DNA of 64,000 nt, taken from AP-15 sp963814865 (lineage in GTDB: Bacteria > Pseudomonadota > Alphaproteobacteria > ATCC43930 > CGMCC-115725). Numbering within the stretch: position 1 is the stretch's first letter; each line of letters starts with the position of its first letter. A program made the position numbers and the translations under genes. The notes beneath the pieces were generated by a model that saw nothing but the letters and a program-made list of their open reading frames with translations, did not search any database and was not told the DNA's origin. Below, one piece after another: positions 9,301 through 20,307 of the stretch. The stretch covers positions 186,001-250,000 of the forward strand of contig CAWFEN010000014.1 in assembly GCA_963814865.1 (NCBI GenBank). The letters are read 5' to 3'.

Positions 9301-11996
9301 CGCCGCGCCGTTTTCCAGAACCAGGGTGCCGGCGTTGCCGGCCAGCCCGGTCAAGGCGGTGTTGCTGCCGAGCTTGCCGTTGGCCGCGACAAACGCCTTC
9401 GGGCCATCGAGCGAAAGATCGGCGCCGCTGCCGATGGCGGTGATGCTGCCGCTCTTGAATTCCAGCAGCGCGTTACCGGAGAGGTCCAGGATACCGCTCA
9501 GGGTCGACGGCGCCGCCGCGCCGATATCCAACGTCGCCCGCGCGGTGCCGCCTGCCAGATCGATCGTCGCAGTGTTGGCGAGCCCCGCCGCTGTGACCGT
9601 TACCGCCGTCGCGATGCCCGCGTTGCCAATGTCGAGCGCGGCGCTGTTGGTCAGCGTTCCGCCGATCGTAAATTTGCTGCCGCCGCTGCCAAAGCTGTCG
9701 ATTTCCACCGTGCCGGTATTGGCGAAATTGGCGGTCGTGGAAACCGCCGCGCCATTCGCGAGGCTGAAGCTGCCGGCATTGCTGGCGAGCGTGGCCAATG
9801 CGGTGTTGCCGGCGGTCGTGCTGCCCGACGCCACCCGCGATTTGGCACCGTCGAGGGACAGCGTCACACCGAGATCGATCGCGGCGATGGCGCCGCCGGC
9901 GCTGTAATCCCACAGCGCATCGCCGCTGAGCTCGAACTGCCGCTCGTCAGCGCCGTCGGTGCCGTCCCCGTGATTTTCAAAGTGGCCTGCGTCGCTGTGC
10001 CGCCGTTCAGCTCGATCGTGCCGGTATTGGCGAGACCGGCTGCGGTCACCGTCACTGCCGCGGTGATTTCGGCGTTGCCGATTTCGAGGAAATCGACGTT
10101 GCTCAGCGTCCCGCCCACCGTCAGGCTGCTCCCGCCGGCTGAGGATTTGTCGATTGCCACGAAGTCGGTGTTGGTCAGGCCGCCCGCGGTCGTGACCTTG
10201 GCGCCGTCGGCAAGCGTGAAACTGCCGGCGTTGCTGGTGAGCCCGGTCAGGGCGGTGTTGCTGCCGAGCGCGCTGCCCGACGCCACCCGCGATTTGGTAC
10301 CGTCGAGCGACAGCACCACACCGGCGTCGATCGCGCCGATGCTGCCGCTGGCGTATTCGAGCAGCGCATCGCCGCTGAGCTCGTACTCCCCGGCCGTCAA
10401 CGCCGTCGGCGCCACCGCAGCAATGTTCAAGGTTGCCTGCGTCCCTGCGCTGCCCTCCAGGCTGATCGAGCCGGTGTTGCTCAGGCCGGCTGCGGTCACC
10501 GTCGTCGCCGCGGTGATGTTTTCGTTGCCGATTTCCAAGCGATCGCTGTTGTTCAGCGTGCCGCCGATCGACAGACTGCTGCCGCCGCCATCGTTCGAGA
10601 AAGACGAATTGAAGAAACGATCGATCGAGGTCGTGCCGCTGTTGGCGAGACCGACGCTGGTTGCGACCGACGCGCCGTCCGCGAGGGTGAAGGTCCCGGC
10701 ATTGCCGGCGAGCCCGGCCAGCGCCCCGCTGCTGCTCGTGTCGCCGCTCAGGGCGATCCGCGCCCACGGCCCGTCGAGGACGAGAGCGCCGCTTTCGGCG
10801 ATCGCGGTGATGCTGCCGCTGCCGAACTCCAACAGCGCATTGCCGAAGAGATCGAGCGTATTGGTCACCGTGGCGAAGGCCGCGCCGGTGATGTCCAGAG
10901 TCGCCCGGCCGGCGGCCCCGGTCAGATAGACCGTCCCGGTATCGGTGAGACCGGCGGCGGTCAGTGTTGCCGCCGCGGTGATCGAATCGCTGCCGATCTC
11001 GATGTCGCCGTTGATCGTGTTGTTCAGCGAACCGGCCAGCTTCAGACTGCTGCCGCCGTCGCCGTAGAGGTCGACAAAAATCGAACCAAAATTCTGAAAA
11101 GCGGTGGTGGAGGTAACGCCGATCGACGCGTGGTCTTGCAGATTGATGACGCCGTCGTTGAGGTGCAGCAGGGTTAACGCGCTGTTGCTGGTGGGTGCGC
11201 TGCTGAGCGCCACAAAAGACTTGGCGCCGTCGAGGGAGAGCACGGTGTTGGTGGCGACCGTCGCGATGTGGCCGCTGGCGAATTCGAGGAGCGCGTCGCC
11301 TTGCAGAAAAACGGCGCCGGTCAGGGTCGCCGGCGCCGCTCCGCCGGTTCCAGTGATGTCCAATGTCGCCCGCGCCGTATCGCCGATCAAATTGATCGTG
11401 CCCAGCGCGGTGTTGCTGAGCCCGGTAGCGGTCACCGTCGTCGCAACGGTGAGCCCGCTGTTGCCGATGTCGAGATCGCCATTGTTGGTCAACGTCCCGC
11501 CGATCGTCATCGCGCTGCCGCCGGCGTCGCCGGTGCCGAGAACATTGGCGGCGACATCGATCATCCCGTTGTTGACGAGGCCGGCGCTGGTGGTCGCCGA
11601 CGCCTTTTGCGCGAGGACGAGGGTACCGTCGTTGGTGGCGTCGCTGCTCGCCGCGGCCGGCGCTTGAGGGCTTTTGACGGCGACGACAACGTCGCCGCCG
11701 CCGCCGCCGCCCCCGCCGCTCCCGGTAATGTTCAATATGCCGCCGGTCAGGTCGATCGTGCCGGTGTTGATGAGGCTGCCCGCCGTCAGCGAATCCTTCG
11801 CCGCAACAGCCAAGGTCGCGCCGGGGTCGCTGATCGTCAGCGAGCTGACGGTAACCGACGAAGTCAACGAGACGGTGTAGAAACCGGCGACCCCGATGGT
11901 CGCGTCGTCGGCTGCCCCCGGAACTTTTCCAGTGCTCCAATCGGCTGCGGTCGTCCAATTGCCGCTGACCGCGCTTTTCCAACTCACCGCAGCCAT
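6353..11996 (-). CDS. Giant RTX-type beta-strand-repeat protein, reading frame interrupted by three indels
   Basis: Joined across three single-base breaks, this gene encodes about 1880 residues. The N-terminus (SGNWTTAADWSTGKVPGAAD) is shared with the paralogue at 15313-18054. The body has eight related modules, each with a LLEFxSGxITAI...LSLDG strand set, a SNAGTF/L segment and a TLTNSxxLDIGN segment. Towards the end are glycine-rich RTX-like turns (LTGGAGTNQFYAGG). The C-terminus resembles terminal modules of type I-secreted proteins and ends in ASQLFFVT. Frames change near 9934-9942 (one base missing), 7778-7783 (one extra) and 6597-6606 (one extra); correcting them restores a continuous repeat pattern. 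GGAGG lies just before ATG 11996. The protein is probably secreted, adhesive or surface-associated; no secretion genes are nearby. Confidence 0.75.
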
Positions 11997-12221
11997 CTTT
12001 GGCCTCCGTAGGTGTACTGTATCGGCGATATATTAAGGTTAATTATTCCGACGTTTGCCGCCGGATAAAGGTCTGGTTGCAATTACGACAGGATCTGACA
12101 AGAAGCAACACAAATCCGTCCAAACTTCCGGTTTCGCCGCCGGAGCCTGTTCGTGCTCAATACGATACGGTGTCGCCGGGCGGCGATGGTTGCTTGCCCT
12201 GCTCAAGGCAGCGAGCGGCCG
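11997..12221. promoter_or_regulatory. AT-rich leader of the giant repeat gene
   Basis: This 225-base gap separates the giant repeat gene from the binding-protein gene on the same strand. Around 12020-12065 it is clearly more AT-rich than its surroundings (TATATTAAGGTTAATTATT on the plus strand), as expected for a promoter serving the repeat gene. No specific factor site could be identified. Confidence 0.35.
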
Positions 12222-13800
12222 TCACACGCGGCGCACGCCATAGAATTGCGGCCAGCCGTCGCGCACATCCTGCAGATAGGAATGGAATGCCGCCGGCTGG
12301 TCGTACATGCCGAGCGGCACGTAGGACGGGTTTTGCCAGAACTCGACCTGCATGTCGCGGCACAGCTTTTGCTGGGTGGCGAGGTCCGGGGCGTCGAACC
12401 AGGCCTGCCGCAGCGCTTCCATCTTGGGATCGCTGGGCCAGCCGAACCAGGCATCGGCGCCGCTCGCGCGGATCGCGATATCGGGGCCGGGCGAGATGTT
12501 TCCGAACCCGCCGAGGTAGGTATAGAAGATGTTCCAGCCGCCCTTGTCGATCGGCTCGCGGCTGGCGCGCCGGGCGACGACGCTGCCCCATTCGAGCGCC
12601 TGAAAATCGACGTTGATGCCGATCCGCCGCAATACGTCCGACGCGACCTGGGCCTCGGCGAAGATCGTCGGGATGGTCGAAGCGGCGAGGATGACGACGC
12701 GTTCGCCCTTGTAGCCGGCGGCGGCCAGATCCTGCTTGATCTTGCCGAGGTCTTTCGGGCCGCGGGTGATCCCGACGCCGGCGTCGCTCGCCATCGGCGT
12801 GCCCGGCACGAACAGCCCGACATCGGTCTTGATCAGGCTCGGCTCGGCGCCGGCGACCGCGGTCATGACGTCCTTCTGGTCGATCGCCGACAGCACGACT
12901 CGGCGCACTGCGGGATTGTCGAACGGGGCGAACAGCTGGTTGAAGCGCAGGCAGCCGATTTCGCCGGTAAGGTCCTTGACCGTGACCACCAAATCCTTAT
13001 TGGTTTTGAGCTGCGGGACAAGATCGATCGTCGGGTTCTCCCACCAGTCGACCTCGCCCTGGGCCAGCGCCGCCGAGGCGGTCGACGGGTCCGGCACGAA
13101 ATTCCACACCACGCGGTCGATATAGACGACTTTGGGACCGGCGGTGAAGCTCGGCTTGCCGTTCGCGCGCGGAACATAGTCCGGGTTTTTCGCGAAAACC
13201 GATCGCTGGCCGGGGATGCGCTCGGCGGCGACGAATTTGAACGGCCCCGCAGCCGATCGCCTCCTTGACCTGGTCGAACGGGTCGGTCCGGGCCAGCCGC
13301 TCCGGCATGATCGAGCAATAAGGTTCGGCCAATGCGTCGGGCAGCAGCGAAAACGGCCTTTTGAGGCGGAAGCGGATCACTTTGTCCGACACCGCCGACA
13401 GCTCGTCGGTGCGGGCGGCCAGCGCCTGACCCATCGGATAGCGCTTGGCGTAGCGCTTGATCGTCGCGACGCAGTCGCGCGCCAGCACCGGCGTGCCGTC
13501 GTGGAATTTGAGCCCGTCGCGCAGGGTCAGGCTCCATTCCCTGCCGTCATTGCCGGTGGCGTGGCCCTCGACCATCTGCGGCTGGATCTTGAAGCCCGCA
13601 TCGTAGCCGAACAGCGTGTCGTAGACCGCCAGCGAGAAATTGCGGGTGATGTCGGCGGTGGTCCAGACCGGATCGAGCGAGGCGAGATCGGCGTGCGGCA
13701 CGAAGGTGATCGTTTTGGCGCCCTGCGCCCGCACGATGTGCGGCGCGGCGAGCGCGGCGGCCCCGGCCAGGGCGGATTGGAGAAAATGGCGTCGTCGCAT
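12222..13800 (-). CDS. ABC transporter substrate-binding protein, family 5 (peptide/oligopeptide type), one frameshift
   Basis: This is a periplasmic binding protein of the DppA/OppA class, about 525 residues when repaired. It begins MRRRHFLQSALAGAAALA, a Tat-like or Sec signal, after a GGGAGA ribosome site. DLASLDPVWTTADITRN and GREWSLTLRDGLKFHDGTPV are family hallmarks. The frame breaks at four C on the plus strand (13245-13248); removing one restores KEAIGCGPFKFV and continues into VVWNFVPDPSTASAAL. No permease or ATPase genes are adjacent, so the rest of the transporter lies elsewhere. The break may be a sequence error because both halves are well conserved. Confidence 0.82.
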
Positions 13801-14016
13801 CGGAATCTCCCTCGGCATCACGATGTTGTTGCGCGTGCCTCGCCGCGGACGCGATGACAGCGCCGCCGGCGCCGCGGACACGCACATTAACCATTTTTCG
13901 ACGAGGCGTTAGCCCCGTTTCACGGCCGCTTGACAGGATCCCCCGAAGGCGTCCGTGATGCGGCCGAGCCGGCTGTCTCGGCTTCGGCGGCAGGCCGGCG
14001 GCAGAAGGGGGAGGGA

Positions 14017-15282
14017 ATGATCGCAGGTTCGAGATTGGCGGCGGCGCTGGTCGCTGCGGTGGCGATGGTGTGCGCTGCGGCTGCTCCGGCGGTAGCGGCC
14101 GCTGCGGCCGCCCCGATCAGGATCGGCTTCGGCATGGCGCAGACAGGGCCCTTGGCGGCGAACGGCAAATCGGCGCTGATCGCGATGCAGATCTGGGCCG
14201 ACGACACCAACAAGAAGGGCGGGCTCTTGGGCCGGCCGGTCCAGCTCGATTTCTACGACGACCAGAGCCAGCCCTCGATCGTGCCCGGCATCTATACAAA
14301 GCTCCTCGATGTCGACAAGGTCGATCTCGTTGTTTCCGGCTACGGCACCAATGTCATTGCCCCGGCGATGCCGGTCATCATCGCCCACAACAAGACCTTC
14401 CTGGCGCTGTTTGGCCTCGCGGTGAACAGCGAGTTCCATTACCCGAAATACTTCACGATGACGCCGACCGGCCCCGACGCCGCGGTGTCGGTGACCAAGG
14501 GGTTTTTCGAGGTCGGCGCCGCCCAGAACCCCAAGCCCAAGACCTTGGCGCTGGTCGCCGCCGATGCCGAATATCCGCGCAACGCCTCGGAGGGGGTGCG
14601 CAAGAACGCCAAGACCTACGGGCTGAAGATCGTCTACGACAAGACCTACCCGCCATCGACGACCGATTACAGCCCGATCATCCGCGCGGTGCAGGCGACC
14701 GAGCCCGACGAGGTATTTGTCGCCTCCTATCCGCTCGACACGGTCGGCATGGTCCGCGCCGCCAACGAAGTCGGCTTGAAAACCAAGCTGTTCGGCGGCG
14801 GCATGGTCGGGCTGCAGACGACCTCGGTCAAATTGCAGCTCGGCCCGCTGATGAACGGCATCGTCAATTACGATTTCTGGATCCCGGCGCCGACCATGCA
14901 GTTCCCGGGCGTGCTCGACTTCCTGAAGAAGTACCAGGTGCAGGCCGCCAAGCAGGGGGTCGATCCGTTGGGCTATTACCTCGCCCCCTGGGCCTACGCC
15001 TATCTCCAGGTGCTGGGCCAGGCGGTCGAGGGCGCCGGCAGCCTCGACCAGGACAAGATCGCGGCCTATCTGCGCGACCACACCTCCAAGACGGTCATGG
15101 GCGACATCGCGTTCGGCGAGGACGGCGAGCTCGCGGAATCGCGCGGATTGATGGTCCAGTACCAGCATTTGACCGGCAACGGCATCGACCAGTTCGAGGG
15201 CGGCAAGAACCCGGTCATCGTCTGGCCCGCCAAGTACAAGGACGGCGAGGTGATCTACCCCTACGACGCGGCGCGGAAATAG
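14017..15282 (+). CDS. ABC transporter substrate-binding protein, branched-chain amino acid type (LivJ-like)
   Basis: This 421-residue periplasmic protein starts with a long alanine-rich signal peptide. It then shows the type I periplasmic-binding fold: IRIGFGMAQTGPLAANGKSA, the GGLLGRPVQLDFYDDQS segment and VDLVVSGYGTNV. Such proteins deliver amino acids, amides or aromatic acids to Liv-type ABC permeases. GGGAGG stands before ATG 14017. It is divergent from the family-5 binding protein (216-base gap) and convergent with the second repeat gene. No Liv permease genes are in the window, so the ligand is open. Confidence 0.85.
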   Translation: MIAGSRLAAALVAAVAMVCAAAAPAVAAAAAAPIRIGFGMAQTGPLAANGKSALIAMQIWADDTNKKGGLLGRPVQLDFYDDQSQPSIVPGIYTKLLDVDKVDLVVSGYGTNVIAPAMPVIIAHNKTFLALFGLAVNSEFHYPKYFTMTPTGPDAAVSVTKGFFEVGAAQNPKPKTLALVAADAEYPRNASEGVRKNAKTYGLKIVYDKTYPPSTTDYSPIIRAVQATEPDEVFVASYPLDTVGMVRAANEVGLKTKLFGGGMVGLQTTSVKLQLGPLMNGIVNYDFWIPAPTMQFPGVLDFLKKYQVQAAKQGVDPLGYYLAPWAYAYLQVLGQAVEGAGSLDQDKIAAYLRDHTSKTVMGDIAFGEDGELAESRGLMVQYQHLTGNGIDQFEGGKNPVIVWPAKYKDGEVIYPYDAARK

Positions 15283-15312
15283 CCGCGCGCAGGATCACGC
15301 GGTGCCGCCGGA

Positions 15313-18054
15313 TCAGCTGATGAAGAACAGATGCGCGGCGGTGAGGTTCGGGGCTCCGTCGAGCTGGGCGATTCCGGCGATGCTGCCGCTGCTGCCGCTG
15401 CCGTCGGGACCGTAATACAAGGTTCCTCCGACGGTGTCGTAGACGAAGCGCTGGGTGGTGTTGGAGAAGCTAGTCGTGAACAGGTCTGCCGGCAGCGGCT
15501 GCGGCGTCGAGGTTGCGCCGCTCAGCCCCAGATTGAAACCGGAATTGCTGAACACGATCTCGTTGGCCGAAGACGCCCCGAAATCGGTGATTTCCATCTG
15601 GGGTCGTCCAAAAAAATCGCCGGCCGCCGCACTGCTGAAAACGAATTGGTTGGCCCCGCCCGCGCCGATTGCGGTGGTCTCGCCAAGGTCGGTGTAGCTC
15701 GAGGCGGCGTAAAACACGTCGTTGCCGGGCCCGCCCGTCAGCACATCATTGCCGTCGCCGGCATGAACGACGACCGAGTTCGTGGCCGAAAGCCCCGAGG
15801 CGTTGACGGTGCTCCCGAGACCGCTGTCCGAAAGGCGTGTTGCCGTCGTTGACGGTGATGACGTGGCCGCCGACGCCGACGCCGGCAAAGTTGGCGTCGG
15901 TCAGAGTCAGGCTGCTGGTCGCCCCGCCATTGGCGAGCCCGATCGCGGCGAAGCCGCGAAATATTGGTCATGCTGTCGGTTCCGGGCTGGCCGAAATCGA
16001 GCGTCGAGAAGCCGCTGCCCGACAGCGCGCCGTTCACGGTCAGACCCTCCACCGTCAATGTGCTGCCGAGCCCGAGCCCGGCGGTAAAGGTCGCGCTGGC
16101 GGCGATCGTGACATTTTCCAGCGTGTCGGTCGAGCCCACAGCGGTCCCGATCGTGCCCGCTCCGGCCAGCGTGCCGCCCGATACGGTGGCGCCGTCAAGC
16201 AACAGGGAGCCGGTTACCGTCAGCCGACCGCCGAGTGCCAGAACGCCGCCGGTGCCGATGATGATTTCCCCGGCATCGGAGGCGGCGCCGGACAGGTTGA
16301 GCGTCGCGGTATCGCTTCCCGAACCGCCCGCCAGTATGACCGAGCCGTCATTGGCGAACCGATTTGCGGTCGCCACTGTCGGTGCGGCAAGCCCGCTATT
16401 GCCGATGGCCAGCAAACTGCCGCTGCCGTCGGTCAGCAAGCCGCCGATCGTCAGAACTGCTGCCGCCGGCGCCGGTCGTGTCGATGTCGAGCGTGCTGTT
16501 GTTGGTAAAGGCCGCGGTCGCGTTGAGACCAGCGCCATCGGCGAGGGTCAGCGTCCCTCCGTTGGCCGCGGCCCCGAGGAGGTTGAGCGTTGCCGCGGCG
16601 GACCCGCCGGCGAGGCTGATGGTACCGCTGTTGCTGAGCCCGCCGGCGGTCACATTGGTTACCGCCGTCTGGGTGCTGTTGCCGATATTGACCGCGCCGG
16701 CGGTAACGGTCAGCGTCCCGCCGAGCGTCAGATTGCTGCCGCCGGTGCCGGACGCGTCGACATTCAATGTGCCGGTATTCGTAAAGGCAGTCCTGGTCGC
16801 GAGCTGCACTCCCTCGCCGAGGGCAAAGGTGCCGTCGTTCTCGGCGAGCAGGGTGAGCGCACTGTCCTTGGGCAACCTGCCCGCCGCGGCGACCAGCGCA
16901 TCGGCGCCGAACAGCCTCAGCTCCGTGCCGCTGGCGATCGCGGTGATGCCGCCGCTCGCATATTCGAGGAGCGTGTCGCCGACGAGGTCGTAGGTCCCGC
17001 CGGAGAGTGTCGCCGGCGCCGCCGCGGCGATGTCGAGCACCGCCTGCGCTGCGCTGCCGGCGAGGCTGATCGTGCCGAGGTTGGAAAGCGCGTCCGCCTT
17101 CACCTCTGCCGTCGCCCCGACCAGAAGCTGGTTGCCGACATCGAGCGCGCCGCCGGCCGCGATGGTCAGCGTCCCTCGCACGGTCACGGTGCTGCCGCCG
17201 GCGCCGCCGAACCCCGCATCGAGGCCGAAGGTGCCGCTGTCGGTGAAATCGGTCGAGGTTGTGAAGGTCGCAGCGCCGGCGAGGTTGATGGCGCCGGCAT
17301 TGCCGGCGGTCCCGTCGATCGTCAACGACGCTTTGGCGGTGCCGCCGGCGAGATCGATCGTGCCGTTGCCGCTGAGCCCGTCCACGGTCACCTTTGCCGC
17401 GGTCGTCAGCGCGCTGTTGCCGATATCCAATACTGCCCTTTCGACCAGCGGGATGCTCAGACTGGTCAATGTCCCGACGATCGAGAGGACACTGCCCCCG
17501 GTCCCGGACGCATCGACCTGCAATGTGCCGCCATTGGTAAAATCGGCGGTCGCATGGAGCGCCGCAGGGCCGACGAGGCTGATGGTGCCGGTGTTGCTGC
17601 CGGCTGTGTCGACCGTCAGCTTCGCCCGCGCCGAGGCGCCGCCGGTCAAGTCGATCGCGCCGGCATTGGAGAATCCATGCGCGGTGACCGTCGCGTTTGC
17701 GGTGATGCCGGCATTGCCGATCGCGAGCGCACCGCCGCTGTTGTTGGTCAGCGTGCCGCCGACCGTCAGCGTGCTGCCGCCCGGCGCGGAAAGCCCATCG
17801 ACGGTCAGGGTGCCGCTGTTGGTCAGACTTGCGGTCACTGCATCGGTTTGCCCGGGGTCGCCGATCGCCAGCGTCGCACCGGTATCGCCGATCGTGATCG
17901 AGTGAACGGTAATCGGCGTCGTCAGGAAAACCGTGTAGACCCCGGCAATGCCGATGGTCGCGCTGTCACCGGCGCCGGGAACCGCTCCGGTGCTCCAATC
18001 GGCTGCGGTCGTCCAATCGCCGCTGACCGCTTTCTTCCAGTGTACCGCCGCCAT
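15313..18054 (-). CDS. RTX-type beta-strand-repeat protein, paralogue of the giant gene, three indels
   Basis: When three single-base insertions are corrected (near 16452-16458, 15953-15961 and 15825-15845), this encodes about 913 residues. The start (SGDWTTAADWSTGAVPGAGD) and the end (AAHLFFIS) match the larger paralogue at 6353-11996. It has only one LLEYASGGITAI module, with more STLTVGGTLTN and ALDIGN strands. A true RTX nonapeptide run, AGDGNDVLTGGPGNDVFY, binds calcium in related proteins. The C-terminal TTQRFVYDTVGGTLYYGPDG segment is typical of type I secretion substrates. The gene stops 30 bases from the convergent binding-protein gene. GGGAGAGG precedes its ATG. Confidence 0.75.
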
Positions 18055-18282
18055 CTCGCCTCTCCCCGCATTCCCGCTGCGCCGAATCCTCGCCGCTTGC
18101 GGTCGGTATGGCCAAAATCGCCGTTTGTCCGGCGAAGCAATGCAACGTCAGCAGTCAGTTGCCTGCAAGGTCATCTCCCCAATAAGGACTGGCCGGCCCT
18201 GCCGGCTGCGCCGGAACATATCTTTGCATCATCTCCTATCCCGATCCGGCGACAAGCGGGAATGGGGGAAGGAGAGATTGGG

Positions 18283-18720
18283 TTAGCGGTCGGCGATCGC
18301 CGGCAGGCCCTCCTCGCGCCGCACCTCGTTGATGATCTGCAGCACGCGCTCGCGATAGGGGCGGTACTGCACGCCGAACTCCTGCACGAGGCGGGTGTTG
18401 TCGATCAGGTAGTTGCCCGACAGCTCCCTGCCGCCGGTCTCCTTGTCGAAGGTGATCCGGGCGTCCGGTAAAAACTCGCGCACCATGTCGGCGATGTCGC
18501 CGATGCTGATCGCGATGCCGCCGGTGTTGTAGACCCAGTGCCGCGGCTTGTCGGTCATGATCACGCGGGCGAAGATCTCGGCGATCTCGTCGACATGGAT
18601 CGGGCAGCGCATCGCATCCTTGTACGGAAACGAGACCGGCTTGCCGCGCGCCGGATCGGTGATGCAGAAGACGTGATCGACCGAGCCGACGATCTTGTCG
18701 TTGCCGGTGACGTTGGCCGG
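18283..18720 (-). pseudogene. NAD(P)-dependent epimerase, C-terminal fragment (5' end missing)
   Basis: About 145 residues of a short-chain NAD-dependent epimerase/dehydratase remain. Recognisable parts are PANVTGNDKIVGSVDH, SFPYKDAMRCPIHVDEIAE and VYNTGGIAISIGDIADMV, all from the substrate-binding half. The Rossmann GxxGxxG and catalytic YxxxK are absent, because the frame runs into a foreign amidohydrolase at about 18705-18722. The stop TAA at 18283 is natural. The fragment cannot be active alone. Confidence 0.7.
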
Positions 18721-19777
18721 GCTGATCGACGCGCATGTGCATGTGATCGCCGTCGACCAGGCGCTGGCGCGGCTCGCGGAGCGGCCGGTCAGCCTGGTGA
18801 CGTTGCAGGCCGCGCGCGTGCTGGAGGGCATGCTGCAGCGCGGGTTTACGACGGTCCGCGATGCCGGCGGGGCCGATGGCGGGCTCGCCGAGGCGGTCGA
18901 GGAAGGGCTGGTGCGCGGACCGCGGATTTTTCCGTCGGGCCAGGCGCTGAGCCAGACCGGCGGGCATGGCGACCTGCGGCCGCGCACCCGCTCGGTCGTC
19001 GCCTGCGCCTGCTGCGAGGGCGGCGCCGGGCTCGCCCGCATCGCCGACGGCGTCGCGGAATGCCGCCGCGCCGCACGCGACGAGCTGCGCAAAGGGGCGA
19101 CGCAGATCAAGATCATGGCCTCGGGCGGCGTCGCCTCGCCCTATGACCCGGTGTGGAACCTGCAATACAGCGAGGACGAGGTGCGCGCGATCGTCGAAGA
19201 GGCGCGCGCCTGGCGGACCTATGTGATGGCCCACGCCTATACGCCCGAGGCGATCCGCCGCTCGATCGATTTCGGGGTGCGCTCGATCGAGCACGGCAAC
19301 CTGATCGACCGCGCGACCGCCGAGCACGTCGCCGCCGCCGGCGCGTTTGTCGTCCCGACCCTCGTCACCTTCGACGCGATGCATCGCTTCGGCCGCGAGC
19401 TGGGGTTTCCTGAAGTGAGCCTTGCAAAGCTCGGCGACGTGCGCGAAGCCGGATTGCGCTCACTCGAAATATTGCAGGCGGCGGGGGTCAGGATCGGCTT
19501 CGGCACCGATCTGTTGGGCGCGATGCACCGCCATCAGTCGCGCGAATTCACGATCCGCGCCGAGGCGATGGCGCCCTTCGACATCATCCGCTCGGCGACG
19601 ATCGTCAACGCCGAACTGCTGAACCGCTCGGGCGAACTCGGCATCGTCGCTCCCGGTGCCCGCGCCGATCTGATCGCAATCAACGGCGACCCGCTCGCCG
19701 ACATCTCGCTGCTCGACGGCCAGGGCGAGCACCTGACCCACATCATGAAAGGCGGCGTGTTCTACAAGCGGCAATGA
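18716..19777 (+). pseudogene. Imidazolonepropionase-like amidohydrolase, N-terminus missing
   Basis: This metal-dependent hydrolase retains nearly all catalytic parts: DAHVHV, the Lys in QIKIMASGG, MAHAYTPEA, SIEHGN and GFGTDLLG, and ends normally at 19777. The usual N-terminal 45-60 residues, which complete the composite beta-domain, are missing. The sequence starts abruptly at AGLIDAHVHV. Only a TTG (18695), inside the epimerase fragment, precedes it in frame. It is head to head with the truncated epimerase, so both lost their 5' ends at one junction. Translation from TTG might yield a soluble but probably defective protein. Confidence 0.65.
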
Positions 19778-19884
19778 GGATGCTTGCGGCCGTAGCGGCG
19801 GACCCGCAGATCGGCCTGCTCCTTGTGGCCCCAGAAGCGTTCGATGGCGCAGAGGCGGCTGCAATATTCGCCGACCATGGCGCT
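19762..19884 (-). pseudogene. 3'-end relic of a histidinol-dehydrogenase-like gene
   Basis: Positions 19784-19884 match 20324-20424 without gaps, with 7 mismatches in 101 bases. They encode the same C-terminus (CSRLCAIERFWGHKEQADLR), then run on to a different stop at 19762-19764. It is a second, slightly diverged copy of the end of the intact gene at 20308-21600. The relic overlaps the end of the amidohydrolase. Confidence 0.75.
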
Positions 19885-19899
19885 CGCCCAGCCCCCTTT

Positions 19900-19926
19900 G
19901 TCACACCGGCGGAGGCCGGTGCCCAT
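19900..19926 (+). repeat. REP-like palindromic repeat, left copy
   Basis: This 27-base, CCGGCGGAGGCCGG-centred repeat matches the reverse complement of 20271-20297 at 22 of 27 positions. It resembles the dispersed GTCATyCCGGCGAAGGCCGG repeats of alphaproteobacterial genomes and flanks the GIY-YIG gene on its 3' side. Confidence 0.65.
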
Positions 19927-19981
19927 TGCAGAACGGTCAAGGCGGCTGACAGCAACTGCACCGGTTGGGGTAACCTTTGGC

Positions 19982-20266
19982 TCAGGAAGACAGATCGATC
20001 CAATGTGGATTGTCGCGCTCGATCAGGTTGATCTTCCAATCGCGCTTCCATTCCTTGATTTGCTTTTCGCGACGAATTGCCGCTTCAGCCATTTGGTGCA
20101 CCTCGAACCAGACGAGCCGGTCGACGCCGTAACGCGCAGTAAATCCGCGTAGGGCTTTGTTCTTATGCTGCCAAGCTCGTGCCACAAGATCAGAAGTAAC
20201 CCCGGCATAAAGGGTACCGTAGGGCTTGCTCGCGAGCAAGTAGACATAGAACATGGAGCGCGCCAT
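19982..20266 (-). CDS. GIY-YIG domain single-domain nuclease
   Basis: This 94-residue protein is of the small UPF0213/YhbQ-like GIY-YIG type. The core reads FYVYLLASKPYGTLYAGVTS, with the first Tyr-containing strand and the GVT in place of YIG. It is followed by RGFTARYGVDRLVWFE and the REKQIKEWKRDWK helix with catalytic-type Arg/Glu residues. The start is ATG 20266 (or the internal ATG 20254). The upstream codons in frame are translated repeat sequence and are excluded. Inverted REP-like repeats stand on both sides, and these are themselves flanked by two copies of a hisD-like 3' end, which suggests mobility or repeat-linked spread. Confidence 0.85.
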   Translation of the reverse strand: MARSMFYVYLLASKPYGTLYAGVTSDLVARAWQHKNKALRGFTARYGVDRLVWFEVHQMAEAAIRREKQIKEWKRDWKINLIERDNPHWIDLSS

Positions 20267-20270
20267 CGAA

Positions 20271-20297
20271 ATGGGTCCCGGCCTTCGCCGGGATGAC
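20271..20297 (-). repeat. REP-like palindromic repeat, right copy
   Basis: This is the inverted partner of 19900-19926. It lies five bases upstream of the chosen start of the GIY-YIG gene and 10 bases beyond the stop of the hisD-like gene. Confidence 0.65.
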
Positions 20298-20307
20298 GAC
20301 CGGAGAA

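Noticed and set aside
7694..9907. Long open frame of 737 codons on the plus strand across the repeat gene
   Set aside because: It is the antisense shadow of a repetitive, high-GC gene. The minus strand carries the coherent repeats and conserved ends.
7000..11900. CRISPR-like regular repetition
   Set aside because: The repeats are protein-coding, diverged and without constant spacers.
15964..18471. Plus-strand open frame of 835 codons opposite the second repeat gene
   Set aside because: It is an antisense artefact of the same kind, with low-complexity Ala/Arg/Pro content and no domain.
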